From contig ML996697.1 of assembly GCA_010356995.1 (NCBI GenBank), positions 625,761 to 689,760 on the forward strand: DNA of 64,000 bases, in the 5' to 3' direction. This document shows, one piece after another, positions 47,634 to 58,534 of the stretch. This stretch comes from Trichodelitschia bisporula. Taxonomy: Eukaryota > Ascomycota > Dothideomycetes > Phaeotrichales > Phaeotrichaceae. Within the stretch, counting starts at the first letter, position 1. Each line of letters begins with the position of its first letter. The notes below the pieces were generated by a model. It was not told where the DNA came from, made no database searches, and was given only the letters and a program-made list of their open reading frames with translations. The translations under genes were made by a program, and so were the position numbers.

Positions 47634-49582
47634 CTACAAATCGTCCTCCAGCCACCTGTAGTGGAACTTGAAATCCGCTTTGCGCCGGTTCATCCTGCAC
47701 ATATTAGCTTTTCCAGTCCATATCAACTCTAAAAAGAAGCTCACCATGTGCTCTCATAGTCAAAGAAGCGGTACGTCCCCTGCTCGTAATCCTCTGTGAT
47801 ACTCTTAGGCTCCTCGTGCCGCTGAAACCACGTTTGGTACTGCTTATGAAAGCGCCAGCTTTGTGCTTTGAGCGCCTTGGCCGCCAGGTATTGTTGGTAG
47901 GTGCCCTGTCGATAGTAAAATGCGTAGAACAGCGTATCGCCATCCACCCGAGTGTACAATCGAGCATCGTCAAACAAGCCCAGTGGTTCCTGCGGATAAT
48001 GGGAGGGTGTGTATGGGTACGGATTTTGCGGCCGGTAGTGCATCGGACGCTCAGCATCCACAGATTCAGGAAATGACACTGCCCCCGCTGCAAATAACCG
48101 CTGCGCATCGGGGTTCAGTGGCGGCCGCGATGCCGCCGACTTTGCTGCCTCGAACGCACTGACCAGGTCCTCCAGGCTCGCGGGGAGGTGGTAGATTGGC
48201 TCATCTTCATCATCTGAGTGTGTGTCGCCGTTTGTTAGTGCAGGCGTCAGCGGGTGATCATCGGCCCCTTTTTCAGACTTGGATTCCTCTGCTGTCGGCG
48301 GCGCTACGGCGGCGGGCGGAGCTTTCACGGGTGCTGGAGGTGCCGGAGACTCAACCGGTCGTGATGCAGATGAGCTAGACGAAGGTGCAGAAACCGGTTG
48401 TGCCGGCGGCACGGTGGGAGATTTGAGACTGGCGGAAGTAACAGCTGGCGAAGCGGCGGCCAATTTAGAGCCCGGTGGAGCCGGTAGCGCCGCTACTCCT
48501 AGCTCGTTTTGCTCGCCCGCTGCTGCAGCGGCGGCAGCAGACGCGTATTTTAACGGTTCCGCGCGTGCAGGCGGCGGAGCGGGCTTCATCACAGCGGCCG
48601 AAGAGCCATTGCTCGTAGGAAGCGGCGCATGCAGCGTCGCAAGTGCTGGTAAAGGCGATTTGAGTTGTGTTGACGGGCGGCGAGCAGAAGGGGCGGAAAT
48701 GTCAGAGATGGACGTCGACTTTTGCTTCCCAGACACAATAGGTCGGTCGTCTCCGAGGTCGTCCGCGAGCGACTGCGTGTCCTGAGACGAAACGCGATCC
48801 GTGTCCCCAACCATGCCAAAGAGGTCCTCCTCGTCTTGCAGGTCGAGCTCGTCGTAAATTTCTTCGTTCTCAACGAAATCGGCGCTGCGGTTCTCCTCGA
48901 CGTAGTACTTGATCTCCTCCTCCAACTCCTTGACCTGCTCTACATCTAGTCCGCCATTCTCCAATGACCGCCACATGAGCTCGAGGCGCGACTGGTGCCA
49001 CTTGTGCCGTTCCGTCAGCCTCTCCAGCGCCGCCGCGCGCTCTGACTTGGCAGTGTCCTTCTTGCCTTTCTTGATGCTGGCAATGATGTTTTCTGCCTCG
49101 GCCTCGGTTTGTTCGATCTGGCGCTCCAGTTCGTCGACCATCCTGGAGAGAAACTCACACACTTCAGCCTTTTCCCGCTCCTTTGGGTCCAGCTTGGCAG
49201 CAGCCTGGAGGCCCTCTTTGGAATATGCTTTCGTCTTCATCTCCTTCTCGACCGCCTTGAACTTCTCCATTTGCTACAGGACACGGTCAGTAACTGCATG
49301 GACCACTAAGTGATGATCGGAACACACCGTTTCGATCAGCTTGCGCTGCTCGAGCAGCGCCTTCTTGTCCTTGATCTCATTACTCGCAGCCCAGGCCTTG
49401 ATCTGGTCGCGGGAACGTTGCAACTTCTTGATCTCTTTCTTGAGTGCATCCTCGAGTTTCTCCTTCTGTGCCGGATTCGTTGCTTGCTGAATCTTCTCGT
49501 AGACGGACTCGAATTGTTGCACGCCTTCCGACACCTTCTTGAAGCACTTTTCGATCTCGTTTTGTAGTTTGCGTGCCGCCAT
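47634..49582 (-). CDS. NOT3: CCR4-NOT complex subunit NOT3/NOT5
   Basis: Subunit of the CCR4-NOT deadenylase and transcription complex. Exons 49582-49328, 49273-47745 and 47694-47634, introns 54 and 50 nt, 614 residues. The N-terminal Not3 coiled-coil domain (1-~240) starts [20 protein letters not shown] and includes [21 protein letters not shown] Pro/Ala/Ser linker follows. The C-terminal NOT box (~480-614) has [52 protein letters not shown] and, across the last intron, [20 protein letters not shown]. The length and both domains match fungal Not3/5. It is divergent from the DTD gene. Confidence 0.95.
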
Positions 49583-50065
49583 GACTGCTGACGGCGCTTT
49601 GCGCGAGGAGGGGTAGGAGGAGTCGCTGGCCGCGATGCAAGGGGGAGAGGCGACGCGGGAGCGGGGTGGTGTTTGATGGAGATGTGTCGATGCGGCTCCG
49701 GGGAGGAAGGAGGTTGGTGGAGATAGGCGGAGGTGCACGGCAGCTGAAGCGGTGAATGGAGAACAGGAGACGCGCCCCGGCGTAACTGGAGGGTGTTCGC
49801 GTGTTGTAGTGTTTGGTGTCTGGTGTTGGTTGGGTGGTTGAGGTGGGAGGTATTGGTGTCCCTTAGGATGAGTAGTCCGGTCTAGGTCGTCGCTTCCCCT
49901 TCCTCGTGTCGTGCAGCCATGCGGGCAGATCGGGAAGGCGCTTGGTATCCTTGCTCCGCTCATGTCACGTGACATCTTAACTCAGCTTCGCGAATGGAGA
50001 TTTGAGCGCGAATAGCTTCATCAAGATAACGAGATAGCCATCACCGATACAATGAGATAGCAAAC
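49583..50065. promoter_or_regulatory. shared divergent promoter, NOT3/5 / DTD
   Basis: 483 bp between outward-facing ATGs. The NOT3 side is rich in G/A (C/T in its own sense). It contains TGTCACGTGACA (about 49964-49975), a self-complementary 12-mer with an E-box core that could serve both genes. Shared control is an inference. Confidence 0.45.
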
Positions 50066-50885
50066 ATGAAAGGTGCGATTAAAGAATACGCCCTTGACTG
50101 ACCCCTGCTCACCTCTGCAGTCGTCCTCCAACGTGTCAAGTCCGCGTCCGTGTCCGTCGACGGCAAACTAATCTCGTCCATCGGAAAGGGCCTTCTCGCC
50201 TTTGCCGCCGTTAGCAGAGACGACACGCTCAAAGATGTTGAGAAGTCGGCTGCCAAACTGCTAAAAATGCGGCTATGGGACGATGGCGAAGGAAAAGTGT
50301 GCTGACTGAACCTCCAACGAAACAACAACTAAAGCCCAGCAGTCATGGAAACAAAGCGTACTGGACATTGAAGGAGAAGTGCTCTGCGGTTCGCCATCGC
50401 ACTATATCTCTCGACCACCACAAACTGACTTCCAAGTCTCGCAATTTACTCTCCTTGCCTCTACTAAGAAGGGCAACAAGCCCGACTTTCACCGCTCTGC
50501 TCCCCCCGACGCCGCGCGCGCTATCTACTCCGCCTTCGTCGAACACCTGAAGTCGCTCTACGAGCCAGCACGCATCAAAGATGGCATCTTCCAAGCCTAT
50601 ATGGACGTCTCCCTCGTCAATGATGGTCCTGTAGGTCTCAGTTACACGTGCATCGACGACGCGGTAAGCCCTCCTGCACGCGGTAACCGGTACTAAGCCT
50701 TTACACCGCAGGTCACCCTCGAAATAAACACTGATCCGCCGCCGTTGGATGTCCCCAGTGGAATGACTGGACTTTCTACAGCGACCACCGTAACGGGAAG
50801 TTATTCAATGGAGGACTTGGTCGAAGGCGTGCAGAAGCTGGCGAAGGCCGGCGCGTTTACCATGCCGCCGGAGTTGTTGGAGTAG
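50066..50885 (+). CDS. DTD1: D-aminoacyl-tRNA deacylase (DTD)
   Basis: Removes D-amino acids mischarged on tRNA. Exons 50066-50072, 50121-50296, 50343-50388, 50437-50630 and 50712-50885; 198 residues, a little long for the family. It begins MKVVLQRVKSASVSVDG. The active-site motif SQFTLLA is at 78-84, created across an intron with a GTTCGC donor. The cis Gly-Pro motif NDGPVTLE is at 138-145, created by the 81-nt intron 50631-50711. A second donor (GTAAGC at 50664) would shorten that intron to 48 nt and insert 11 in-frame residues after the Pro. I chose the upstream donor because it restores GPVT. The tail MEDLVEGVQKLAKAGAFT is typical. Confidence 0.88.
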
Positions 50886-51142
50886 CGGGATCGGATGGAC
50901 GGGCGGTTTAGTCAGGCGTTCGGACGGTCGTTAGACAGCGAGCAAGCAGTTCACTTACCCGTGCCTGTACTTTGGTCATGTCGTTGTGATGCAACTCTTT
51001 TCGTCCCAGCTAAATGCGCCTCCGCTGATTGGCCACCCGAAATCCGGGGAAGCTACGGTAGCTAGCTCGGCGGACGTCATGTCGAAATGCTTCGACACGC
51101 CAATTCAGACGGCACTCCATTGCACTCTCATAGCAGCCCAAA

Positions 51143-51917
51143 ATGCCCCGACCACTCTCTCTTCATTCTTTCGGTGTCCTTCGGACCTTAAGACAGGCAC
51201 AGAAGAGGCAGGCACATACGAAACCCACACCAATCCCGCAAAACTCGCACGTCGTACGAGACTCCCTCCTAAAACTCCCTAACAAGCTCAAAGCTAACGA
51301 AGCCACAGTACGCGATCCCCTCTCCCGAAAAGCCCAGCGAATACGTCCTTACTCTCCTCCCTACCATACCTCCCAACCCGCTCCTGGCGCTGGGCACAAC
51401 GAGCGCCCTACCCCCCGGCCCGTCCACCTTCACCCTCAACCCGGCCTTTTCCCCAATACTCTCTGCCACGGTGCGCGAGTACGGCGCCACCGACCCGGAC
51501 ACGGCGGTTGCAGCCTCAGTCTACGCAGCCAGCTCGCAGAGCAGCGCGTTCTTGGCCCGGGGCTCGGGAACGGGACACAAGAAGACGAAGACGGTCGACG
51601 ATAAGGGCCGGGAGGCCGGGTCGGGTGTTCGGGGTGGGTTTGTGCATATCACGGACAGGAGGGCGGAGCCAGAGTTCGGTCGTGTGCCGGACCCGGAGGA
51701 TATACTTGGGAGTGTTGAGGTTGATGGGGAGGGGAATGTGATTGGCGACCATGTGGAGGACAGTGGCACATACAGGGTTGTTACGCGGAGAGGAGTGTGA
51801 GTGCTTTCCTTGCTGCGGATGCAAATGATTCTAATGAACAGGCTGGGACTGTCGCCCTATTTGAGGGAGAAGTTGGTTGAGCGGCTGAAAAAGCTCGAGG
51901 CGGAGGAGCAGGGATGA
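51143..51917 (+). CDS. conserved fungal protein of unknown function, likely mitochondrial
   Basis: Exons 51143-51253, 51309-51796 and 51842-51917 (introns 55 and 45 nt), 224 residues. The N terminus MPRPLSLHSFGVLRTLRQAQ is basic, lacks acidic residues and looks like a mitochondrial targeting helix. The body has YAIPSPEKPSEYVLTLLPTI and an Ala/Ser-rich middle. The C-terminal blocks are GGFVHITDRRAEPEFGRVPD, PEDILGSVEVDGEGNV, GTYRVVTRRGVLGLSPYL and REKLVERLKKLEAEEQG. The last block is joined across the final intron. I recall similar uncharacterised proteins across filamentous ascomycetes but no function. The first intron is inferred from frame and a CTAAC branch, so the first junction is the least certain part. 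Confidence 0.72.
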
Positions 51918-53052
51918 GAACGGGGGATGTGATCGAGGGTTGGATATGCGACGACGAAGAAATGGAATGAAGACGCCGAGTTGGATCTCTCTGGCTTCTT
52001 CTCTCCATGCTCGACTGCTGTTGCCGAAGCCCATCCACGCAGACGAGCAGGCCACACAACTCTTGAAATGGCATCGGTACTTAAACGCGAGAGGGGAAAG
52101 CATACATCCACTGTGATTCATCTCTCGACGGTATACTTTCCTGGCACTTTCTGGCAACTGCGTCGGTCCATTGCTTTCAATATACTCCTTTTCGAACATC
52201 ATATCTTCCTCACTATCAGCCGCGGATCTCAAGGCGCCAGTCGTTCTCACCACCGAAAAGATTGCTCATGTAAGGGGTATTGCTGACCATTACCAGATTC
52301 TCCTAGGGGACTCCCATGGCCATGAGTGACCCTATGATGCAGCTGTGCATAATATCCTCGGATGCGACACTGTTCGACTGCGATGGGAAGCTGACGACAA
52401 GTGTTCCAGCGCCAGCTTGATGTGCAAGCTTCATATTTTTGGGGGTTGGTTTTGCGGCCTCCATTTTCTGTTAGGTGCTGCTGTCAAGGCTCGATATGAT
52501 CGTGAATGATGACCATGCTTCCTCAACAAAGGGCTGAAAATGTATCCAGTGGTGTAAACGGGAGATGCCGGGTGATACACGGCATGCAATACAGAACATC
52601 TGAACCGCATCAATGTTAGCGATTCTTCATCACATCCAAAATGAACATGCATCCACATACCTAGCTGGGATTTATGGGTTATGGTACAGGACCGAGTGAC
52701 AACTCATTCATTAGCCTTCTTCTGATATAGCACTAGAGTCGCCAGATCAAGCACATCTCCCTCATGCCGGCGATATCACCACCTCAGCCGCGCGGCTTCA
52801 CGGCTGCTCACAGCCTCGGGACAGCCGCACCACCGCACTACCGCACAGCCGCAGCGATTGAATGAAAGACCAGTGGTCTCGGCGGCCCTGAGCGAGTGAA
52901 TTTCCCAGGTCCCTCAAGTACCCTCACTGCCACTGTTCTCCACTTCCTCTCCACATCTTCCTCCTCAGTTTCTCATCAACTCCTCTACATCCTCATTCCT
53001 TAAACATCAGCTATACACCACACCCACATGCCTTATTACTTGCTCGCCCGCG
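51918..53052. other. intergenic, no gene recognised
   Basis: About 1.1 kb with no sustained coding frame. It has CAGCCGCA-like short repeats near 52790-52856 and a pyrimidine-rich stretch at 52920-53020 that resembles a fungal leader, just before the JmjC fragment. Confidence 0.5.
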
Positions 53053-53268
53053 CAGAACTTTACGTGGCTCCCCGACCATACCCACGAGTGCTATCGCGTC
53101 GATTTATCCGCTGGCGATACGGTTTTCATCCATTCTGTTTGGATCCACGCTGTTTGGACGCCCGAAAACAGCCTGGCTATCGGAGGCAACTTCCTCACCC
53201 GGCTCCACTATAGCATACGTGCTCCTGAATATACCGCCGCTATATCCAGCCGTTGCGGTGGCATCTAG
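53053..53268 (+). pseudogene. JmjC-domain fragment
   Basis: A 71-codon frame ending at TAG 53266-53268 reads as the C-terminal strands of a KDM2/JHDM-like JmjC domain: HECYRVDLSAGDTVFIHS, then WIHAVWTPENSLAIGGNFLT. The second iron-binding His lies in WIHAVWTP, within the usual GDT-FIPSGWIHAVWTP block. The upstream half of the domain, with the HxD/E iron ligands, is not found in the 1 kb before it. No ATG in this frame starts it. It is therefore a detached fragment or a last exon whose partner is lost, not a working demethylase. Confidence 0.6.
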
Positions 53269-56200
53269 CGCATTCAAAAAAGGGCCAACCTATAGCCATG
53301 GCGGACGCCGTCAATAATATCATCGGCGAGATTAAAGGTGTCAAGCGTCCTCGCTCTCAGCAAACCCGCCATGTGTCGGACTGGGCTCGATTCTCCATCC
53401 TCCCCACCCACAGTGGGCGGGAGCCAGCACCGACCCGCAACTGTGCGTCCTCGAGGTTTCTGACCTCGGACCCAAGGCTGGGGCGCGTGAGCCCAACAAT
53501 AGCCATCCCTATTTCTGGCGCATGCCAGGACCTCCGGCGGTGGACTCCTAACATGGGGTCCGGTCCTTTTCGGCCCCTGGAAGAATGGTGCCACAGGCCG
53601 GATAACACGCGTCCCGCTCTCGACATCTTGCGCGACGTGATCGATCTCAAGAAGACGAACAACGGCCTCATGAAGCCCACGCTTACCGACGATCTCGTCT
53701 GCGACACCCACGCCAAGCTGTACAACCAAATGGTCCCCACATGCTCCGCCACTGCCCGGCGCTGAACTGCTTGCTCTCCTTCTTTCAAGGTGGGTCGCAA
53801 GAAGCGCTCAAGCAGTCCGGGAGAGACTGCGAGCGTGAGAACGCAGCGACCGTTGAACAGACTCGCCGCGCCCTTTGTCAGCAGGAGGATGAACTTAGCA
53901 ACATGATCATGAACTTTGTCAACGACGCCATAGCACTCAAGGTAAGCTGTTTAACCAGATCGACAGGACATTCGGGATTTTCATCTCTAACACCGACCAG
54001 ATCGTCGCTCAGAACCGTCAGCTTGGGGAGCAAACCTCAACCGAACCGTCACCGCGACAAACACGGAAGTCTCTCAAAATCAGGCCAATACCGAGGAACT
54101 GGGCCAGGTGTTCCCTGCCAACGCCGAAAATGCTTGCCTTCAGCGAACGTCAGTGGCCTTGCCGGTGCTTCTATTCTCTATATATACCGGGCCTCAGACT
54201 GGATCGAGAGGCCAAAGTCGGGCAGGGCTTGCTCCTTTTTTTATACCGGAAGGAGCTCCTCACCTATTACTCCCCACCACTTCTGTATAAGACTAGGCTT
54301 CGATGGCTACCTGCGATCTCATATCTCCGATCTTTGTATATTCAACCACTGCCACGACCCGAACGACGAGCTCGCCCATCAGAAGCTGCTCTACCAGGAA
54401 ATCGCCTTGCACTCCGTGCGCTCGACTGCTCCCTTCCAGCTGCTTCAGATGGCCGCGCTGAGTCTGCTCACGAGAAACGCAAGACTGACTGCGTCGCTCG
54501 CTCTTCCTAGTGCTTCGGCCGCGGAAGACCTGGAGCCTGCCCAGAAGAATTCTCGCTCTGTTGCTCCCAAGGTGGTCGCGCCACGCCGTCGCCGTCCTAG
54601 TACCTCTGTCATCAATCCCACTTACAGCATCTCCAACGTTCTTAGTGCCAGGGTAGCGAGTCGAACGACGCTAAGACCGTGGTTAAGAAGAGGTGGGCTG
54701 AACGGCTCTCTGCCGAGCCGACTCTGATGAGCTTGTGCGACGCCGAGATATTGCCTCACATTGCGGACCATGCCCGCTTCTGGTGCGCCGAACAAGCATG
54801 GAGCACTCACCACCAACTCAACACTTCCTGCCGACCGACTCCCGTTTGCGCCTTTCATTCCTCTCCCTCTGACGCTTTCTCCTGGTATAGGATGACCGCA
54901 TCTCGTTCCACGTCCCTTGTCCACCAAGGACGCTGCATATCTATATAACGCAGCAGAATGCTAGCCGGCGGATGCCAGTAAAATTGCGGTTACAACACCG
55001 TCTTCGTTTGTAAAGAAGCATTGGCCGCGTCACGACCCGCACTATATCAGGATCGTATATACTTTTTGCCTCCCCGTGGAGCGGAGTGGAAAGTTTCTTA
55101 TACCAATGGGAAGGAGTTGCGGTGGGGTGGTGGCTCCCGCTCGTTGTCGGCGCATGTCAAGCAAACGTGCGGCCTGCGTCATCGGCGGCAAAAACGACGT
55201 CTACTTCCTCGCCGAATCTCTCCTCCAGTCACCAATGCCACTATACCTATCATCCACCGTGGCCACACCCACCAGCAACATCTATCATCCTCTCTTATAA
55301 GTCTCTCAACCTTCCGCCCCCCCTGTGGTATATTGATGGCATGGTGCTTCGGCGTCATAACCTTCGGCTTCGGGTGTAACATATTCTACGACACGGGCGC
55401 AGAACGGAGTACAGATCTTTCGTGGTGCTAAACCCTCCAGTCCAGAGCTCGAGACTCTCCTCGCAAACATCCGCACCAAAGTTCTCATCTCACGCTTGTT
55501 CTCTTAACGCTTGTTCTCTTATACCTCAGGCTCTCGGAGCCCTATATATAGGCGCAGTTCACGGCCGATTATCATGACTCAGACGGCCCTACCGCCTCTC
55601 AGCCGACTTCACAGCCTTAAAAGCCCTCCTGCATTGCCCCGGCTCCACCTTCCCCCCCGACATGGCCCTATGATATCTACAGTGCTTACTGTTTCCAACA
55701 CCCTCAAGCACACGGGGGCGGTTTGAAGAGGGCGCAACTGGGGCAGCTGCGAGAAAGCTTCGGAGATATACCCTCTGCTTGAGAAAGATCGTACTCGTGG
55801 GGATCCCGGTGCTTTTGATGAGGAAGTATAGTTTGCGAATCAGGTTGACTATAAACCTGCGCGGTTTGCGGAGATAGGTCTTTTTGATGTGCCGCTGGCC
55901 ATCTCCTCAAGTAATTAGGGTTACTTTTATACTCGGCACTCAGAACAAAACCAGCAATCCCCGAAACCTCCCCAAAGGTACGAGCCGTACACACCCTTCT
56001 CCGGTCCATAGCTTCTACTTGTCAATCGCCACCAAATTGACCTCACGCACCAGAAAACTCCCATGATTTCGTACCATCGGGTAATCACTGAAACTCTTTC
56101 TATACTCCGAAGCTGCGGCTTCACTTCCGCAAACATGTCTTCAATTATATTGACAATCCCGACAAGGAACATTTTCCGTCCAAGTTTTATAGGGCAAGCG

Positions 56201-58130
56201 GCATCGCATCCCACCCGAAGAGGCATATAGGACCCTCCCGCGACCTTTCCGATACGGGAGTCGCCAGCGGAGCACGTCCTCGTGCGGCACCGACAATGAC
56301 ACTGGCAACTATACCCGGCCCCTGCAGCACTTCAGCAGCTCACCGACAACCGTGCGGCGGCCGGCACTGCCGCTTCTTCGTATAACGATGGCTCGAACGA
56401 TGCCGGCTCTATAGAAAGCTTATATATCTGAGAATGATAAAGCTCCATCTCCCCAGACGGCTGAGCGCGGATGGGAGGAATTCCACCCGGACCTCCACAC
56501 CAACATCTCGCTTCTACCTTCAGCGCCGACCAGGTTGACGCCCAAGAGCCTGCCATAGGTGACAGCTGCGACGAACCGCCCTCTAAAGTGCCTCCCCCCA
56601 TTCACAGCCCTCCAGACGATGATACGGTTGTTGTGAGCACGCCCGGCAGACCCCAGTCCCGGCGCCCTCTTCTCCTCAGGACCCAGAAGTCGAGTGAGAC
56701 ATCTGCGCAACCACTCGCTTCTATACTTATGCCGAGCGCGAGACCGCCTACGCCGTTCTGCGCGATCTTGAGATCGAGCGACACCGCCGGCGTCACCAGC
56801 GTCAGGCTGAGTTTCCTGAGAGTTACTCTTGCGCGTTGAATTCCGTATAGCCAGGCGCAGGGTCGGCGTCCCGGAAGTCCGGTATATGGCGCATATATTT
56901 CTATATGATCTGAATCCTCCGTTGCCGCCCCCTCACTATCATCAGCTCTAGAGAACCCCACAACCGCCGCCAGTCCCGATCTGCGAGGATAAAAACAATC
57001 CAGGCAACGCACTCTCCCTCGCTCTCATCTCCCCGACCCGGCAGCCCGACCCAGGCGACGGCGATTTCTACCGCCAAAGCGTCCCAACGCGCGCGCCGCT
57101 TCTCACCCGACCTATAGAAGATAATGTTACCCCTAACCCGCATTTATCCGCCTAGATCTGCCGACGACCAAGCTCCCATGGGCAAGGCATCTTTCGTCAC
57201 CATGTCAAGATTGCTTACAACTGCAAGCAGAACCACTTTGAGATGGAGGGCTACGGGAGGAACGGTGCCTTCCGTGACTTTAACTACGTCTGGGAGCGGT
57301 ATTCTCAGCCGTGACCGCGCTGCGGGGCGCACTTCGAGGTTGTCGTCGATACCATTAGGGCGGCTTATATACTTGGTCCCGAGTCACGCCCTCCGGGCCG
57401 TGGGCTATATAATGACGGCTCTGGCGACATTGCTCATGCCAGGCATGAACTGCACGAGGCGGGTATAAAGGTCTTTTATGCGGCGCACGTCAAGCCCGCC
57501 GTGAGGACTACGGTGTCTCGGTTGCAGGCACGATCTGCAAAAATAACAAGACCGAGAACTATCCGTTTCTCTGGCTGTCCCTCCATTCCGTGCCAGCAAC
57601 AATGAGCAGAAAGCTGCTCCGCGCGCCATCATTATACCGCCAGTTATAGAGCAAGTCTGCACACTTGCTAATTGGATCAATGCACCCAAGATGCTCCAAG
57701 AGGCCGACACCGCCAATCGACGCGCCTTTGAAGACCAGCAGCTGCGGGGCCCGTGTGCGCGTCGATAAAGTTGGAGCATGTCAACTCCACAACCCTCTTC
57801 AACTACTCCGTCTTCCCAACATCTCACTTCTGCTAACACAATTATATGTTCCTCCGGCATGTTGATCCCACGCTGCCCCTGTGCTTTGTCGGGACCTCGC
57901 ACCATACGGTGTCGGCCTGGGTTTTTTTGCGCCGGAGATCTCAGTATACGGGGGCGGAATATATGGTAATCTTGCAACAGCGAACAATACTTACGACTAC
58001 CAGAGCGAGAACACGCTGTTGGACAAGGGCTTTCAGGACACAGCCGGATGATGGCCGCGGGTGGATTCATCTGTAAATCTCGATTTGTGCATAGAAAATC
58101 TCAGTTTGAGGAGCAAACCATGTTTTTATC
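53269..58130 (+). pseudogene. decayed coding-like tract, family unrecognised
   Basis: About 4.8 kb with repeated stretches of coding character on the plus strand in changing frames and no intact long gene. The clearest are an ATG frame at 53298 (MADAVNNIIGEIKGVKRPRS), part of 53800-53941 (EQTRRALCQQEDELSNMIMN), 54370-54470, 56740-56840 and 57190-57500 (HFEMEGYGRNGAFRDFNYVW; HARHELHEAGIKVFYAAHVK). An intron-like segment with GTAAGC donor, CTAAC branch and CAG acceptor sits at 53942-54000, which suggests a spliced cellular gene rather than a simple element. TATATA-like steps are strikingly common for such GC-rich DNA, in keeping with old repeat-induced mutation or foreign origin. No family is recognised and no terminal repeats were found. 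Confidence 0.4.
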
Positions 58131-58179
58131 AGCCGGTTGAATTGGCATCGAGCTTCGGCGTTCAAAAAGGGCAAAAGCA

Positions 58180-58246
58180 TAGAGCGGTTTGGGATTGGCT
58201 GCTGGTCACCCACACAATCACTAGTTCTAGTTCTAATCAACCGGCT
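58180..58246 (-). pseudogene. 5S rRNA pseudogene, 3' half, inverted
   Basis: On the minus strand this reads GAGCCGGTTGATTAG…, then TGTGTGGGTGACCAGCAG and CCAATCCCAAACCGC. This is the 3' half of a 5S gene with a 12-nt insert (AACTAGAACTAG) after GATTAG. It is the inverted partner of the copy at 58264-58395, matching it over about 60 bp with very few differences. No 5' half is seen on this strand. Confidence 0.75.
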
Positions 58247-58263
58247 CGTACCTTTACCAATTC

Positions 58264-58395
58264 CGCGCGCGGATGTAGGTCTCTGAGAAAACCAGTCCCC
58301 GTCTACCCACTCAAGTGAAACAGCGAACCGGTTGATTAGAACTAGAACTAGTGGTTGTGTGGGTGACCAGCAGCCAATCCCAAACCCCGGTATGT
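58264..58395 (+). pseudogene. 5S rRNA pseudogene with 12-nt insertion
   Basis: Nearly full-length 5S relic. It has GAAAACCAGTCCCCGTCTAC, AGTGAAACAGCGAACCGG, the TTGATTAG followed by the AACTAGAACTAG insert, and GTGGGTGACCAGCAG. The 5' end is degenerate and does not pair with the 3' end, and helix II no longer pairs. The insertion falls in the internal-promoter region, so transcription is unlikely. Confidence 0.8.
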
Positions 58396-58534
58396 TTTTG
58401 TCCTCTGCATTGGAGCCTTATTTGGCTAGGAGGGTAATGCGGGGGAAGCTCTGCTGCGCAGTCCTATGTCTTTATTTTTTTACCAGGCTCTAACTCTCAG
58501 GCCCGCTATGTACCACCTTGCAACTTCATTCAGC

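Noticed and set aside
51831-52253. 140-codon minus-strand frame after the fungal orphan gene
   Set aside because: Overlaps the last exon of the plus-strand gene, lacks an ATG start and shows no motif.
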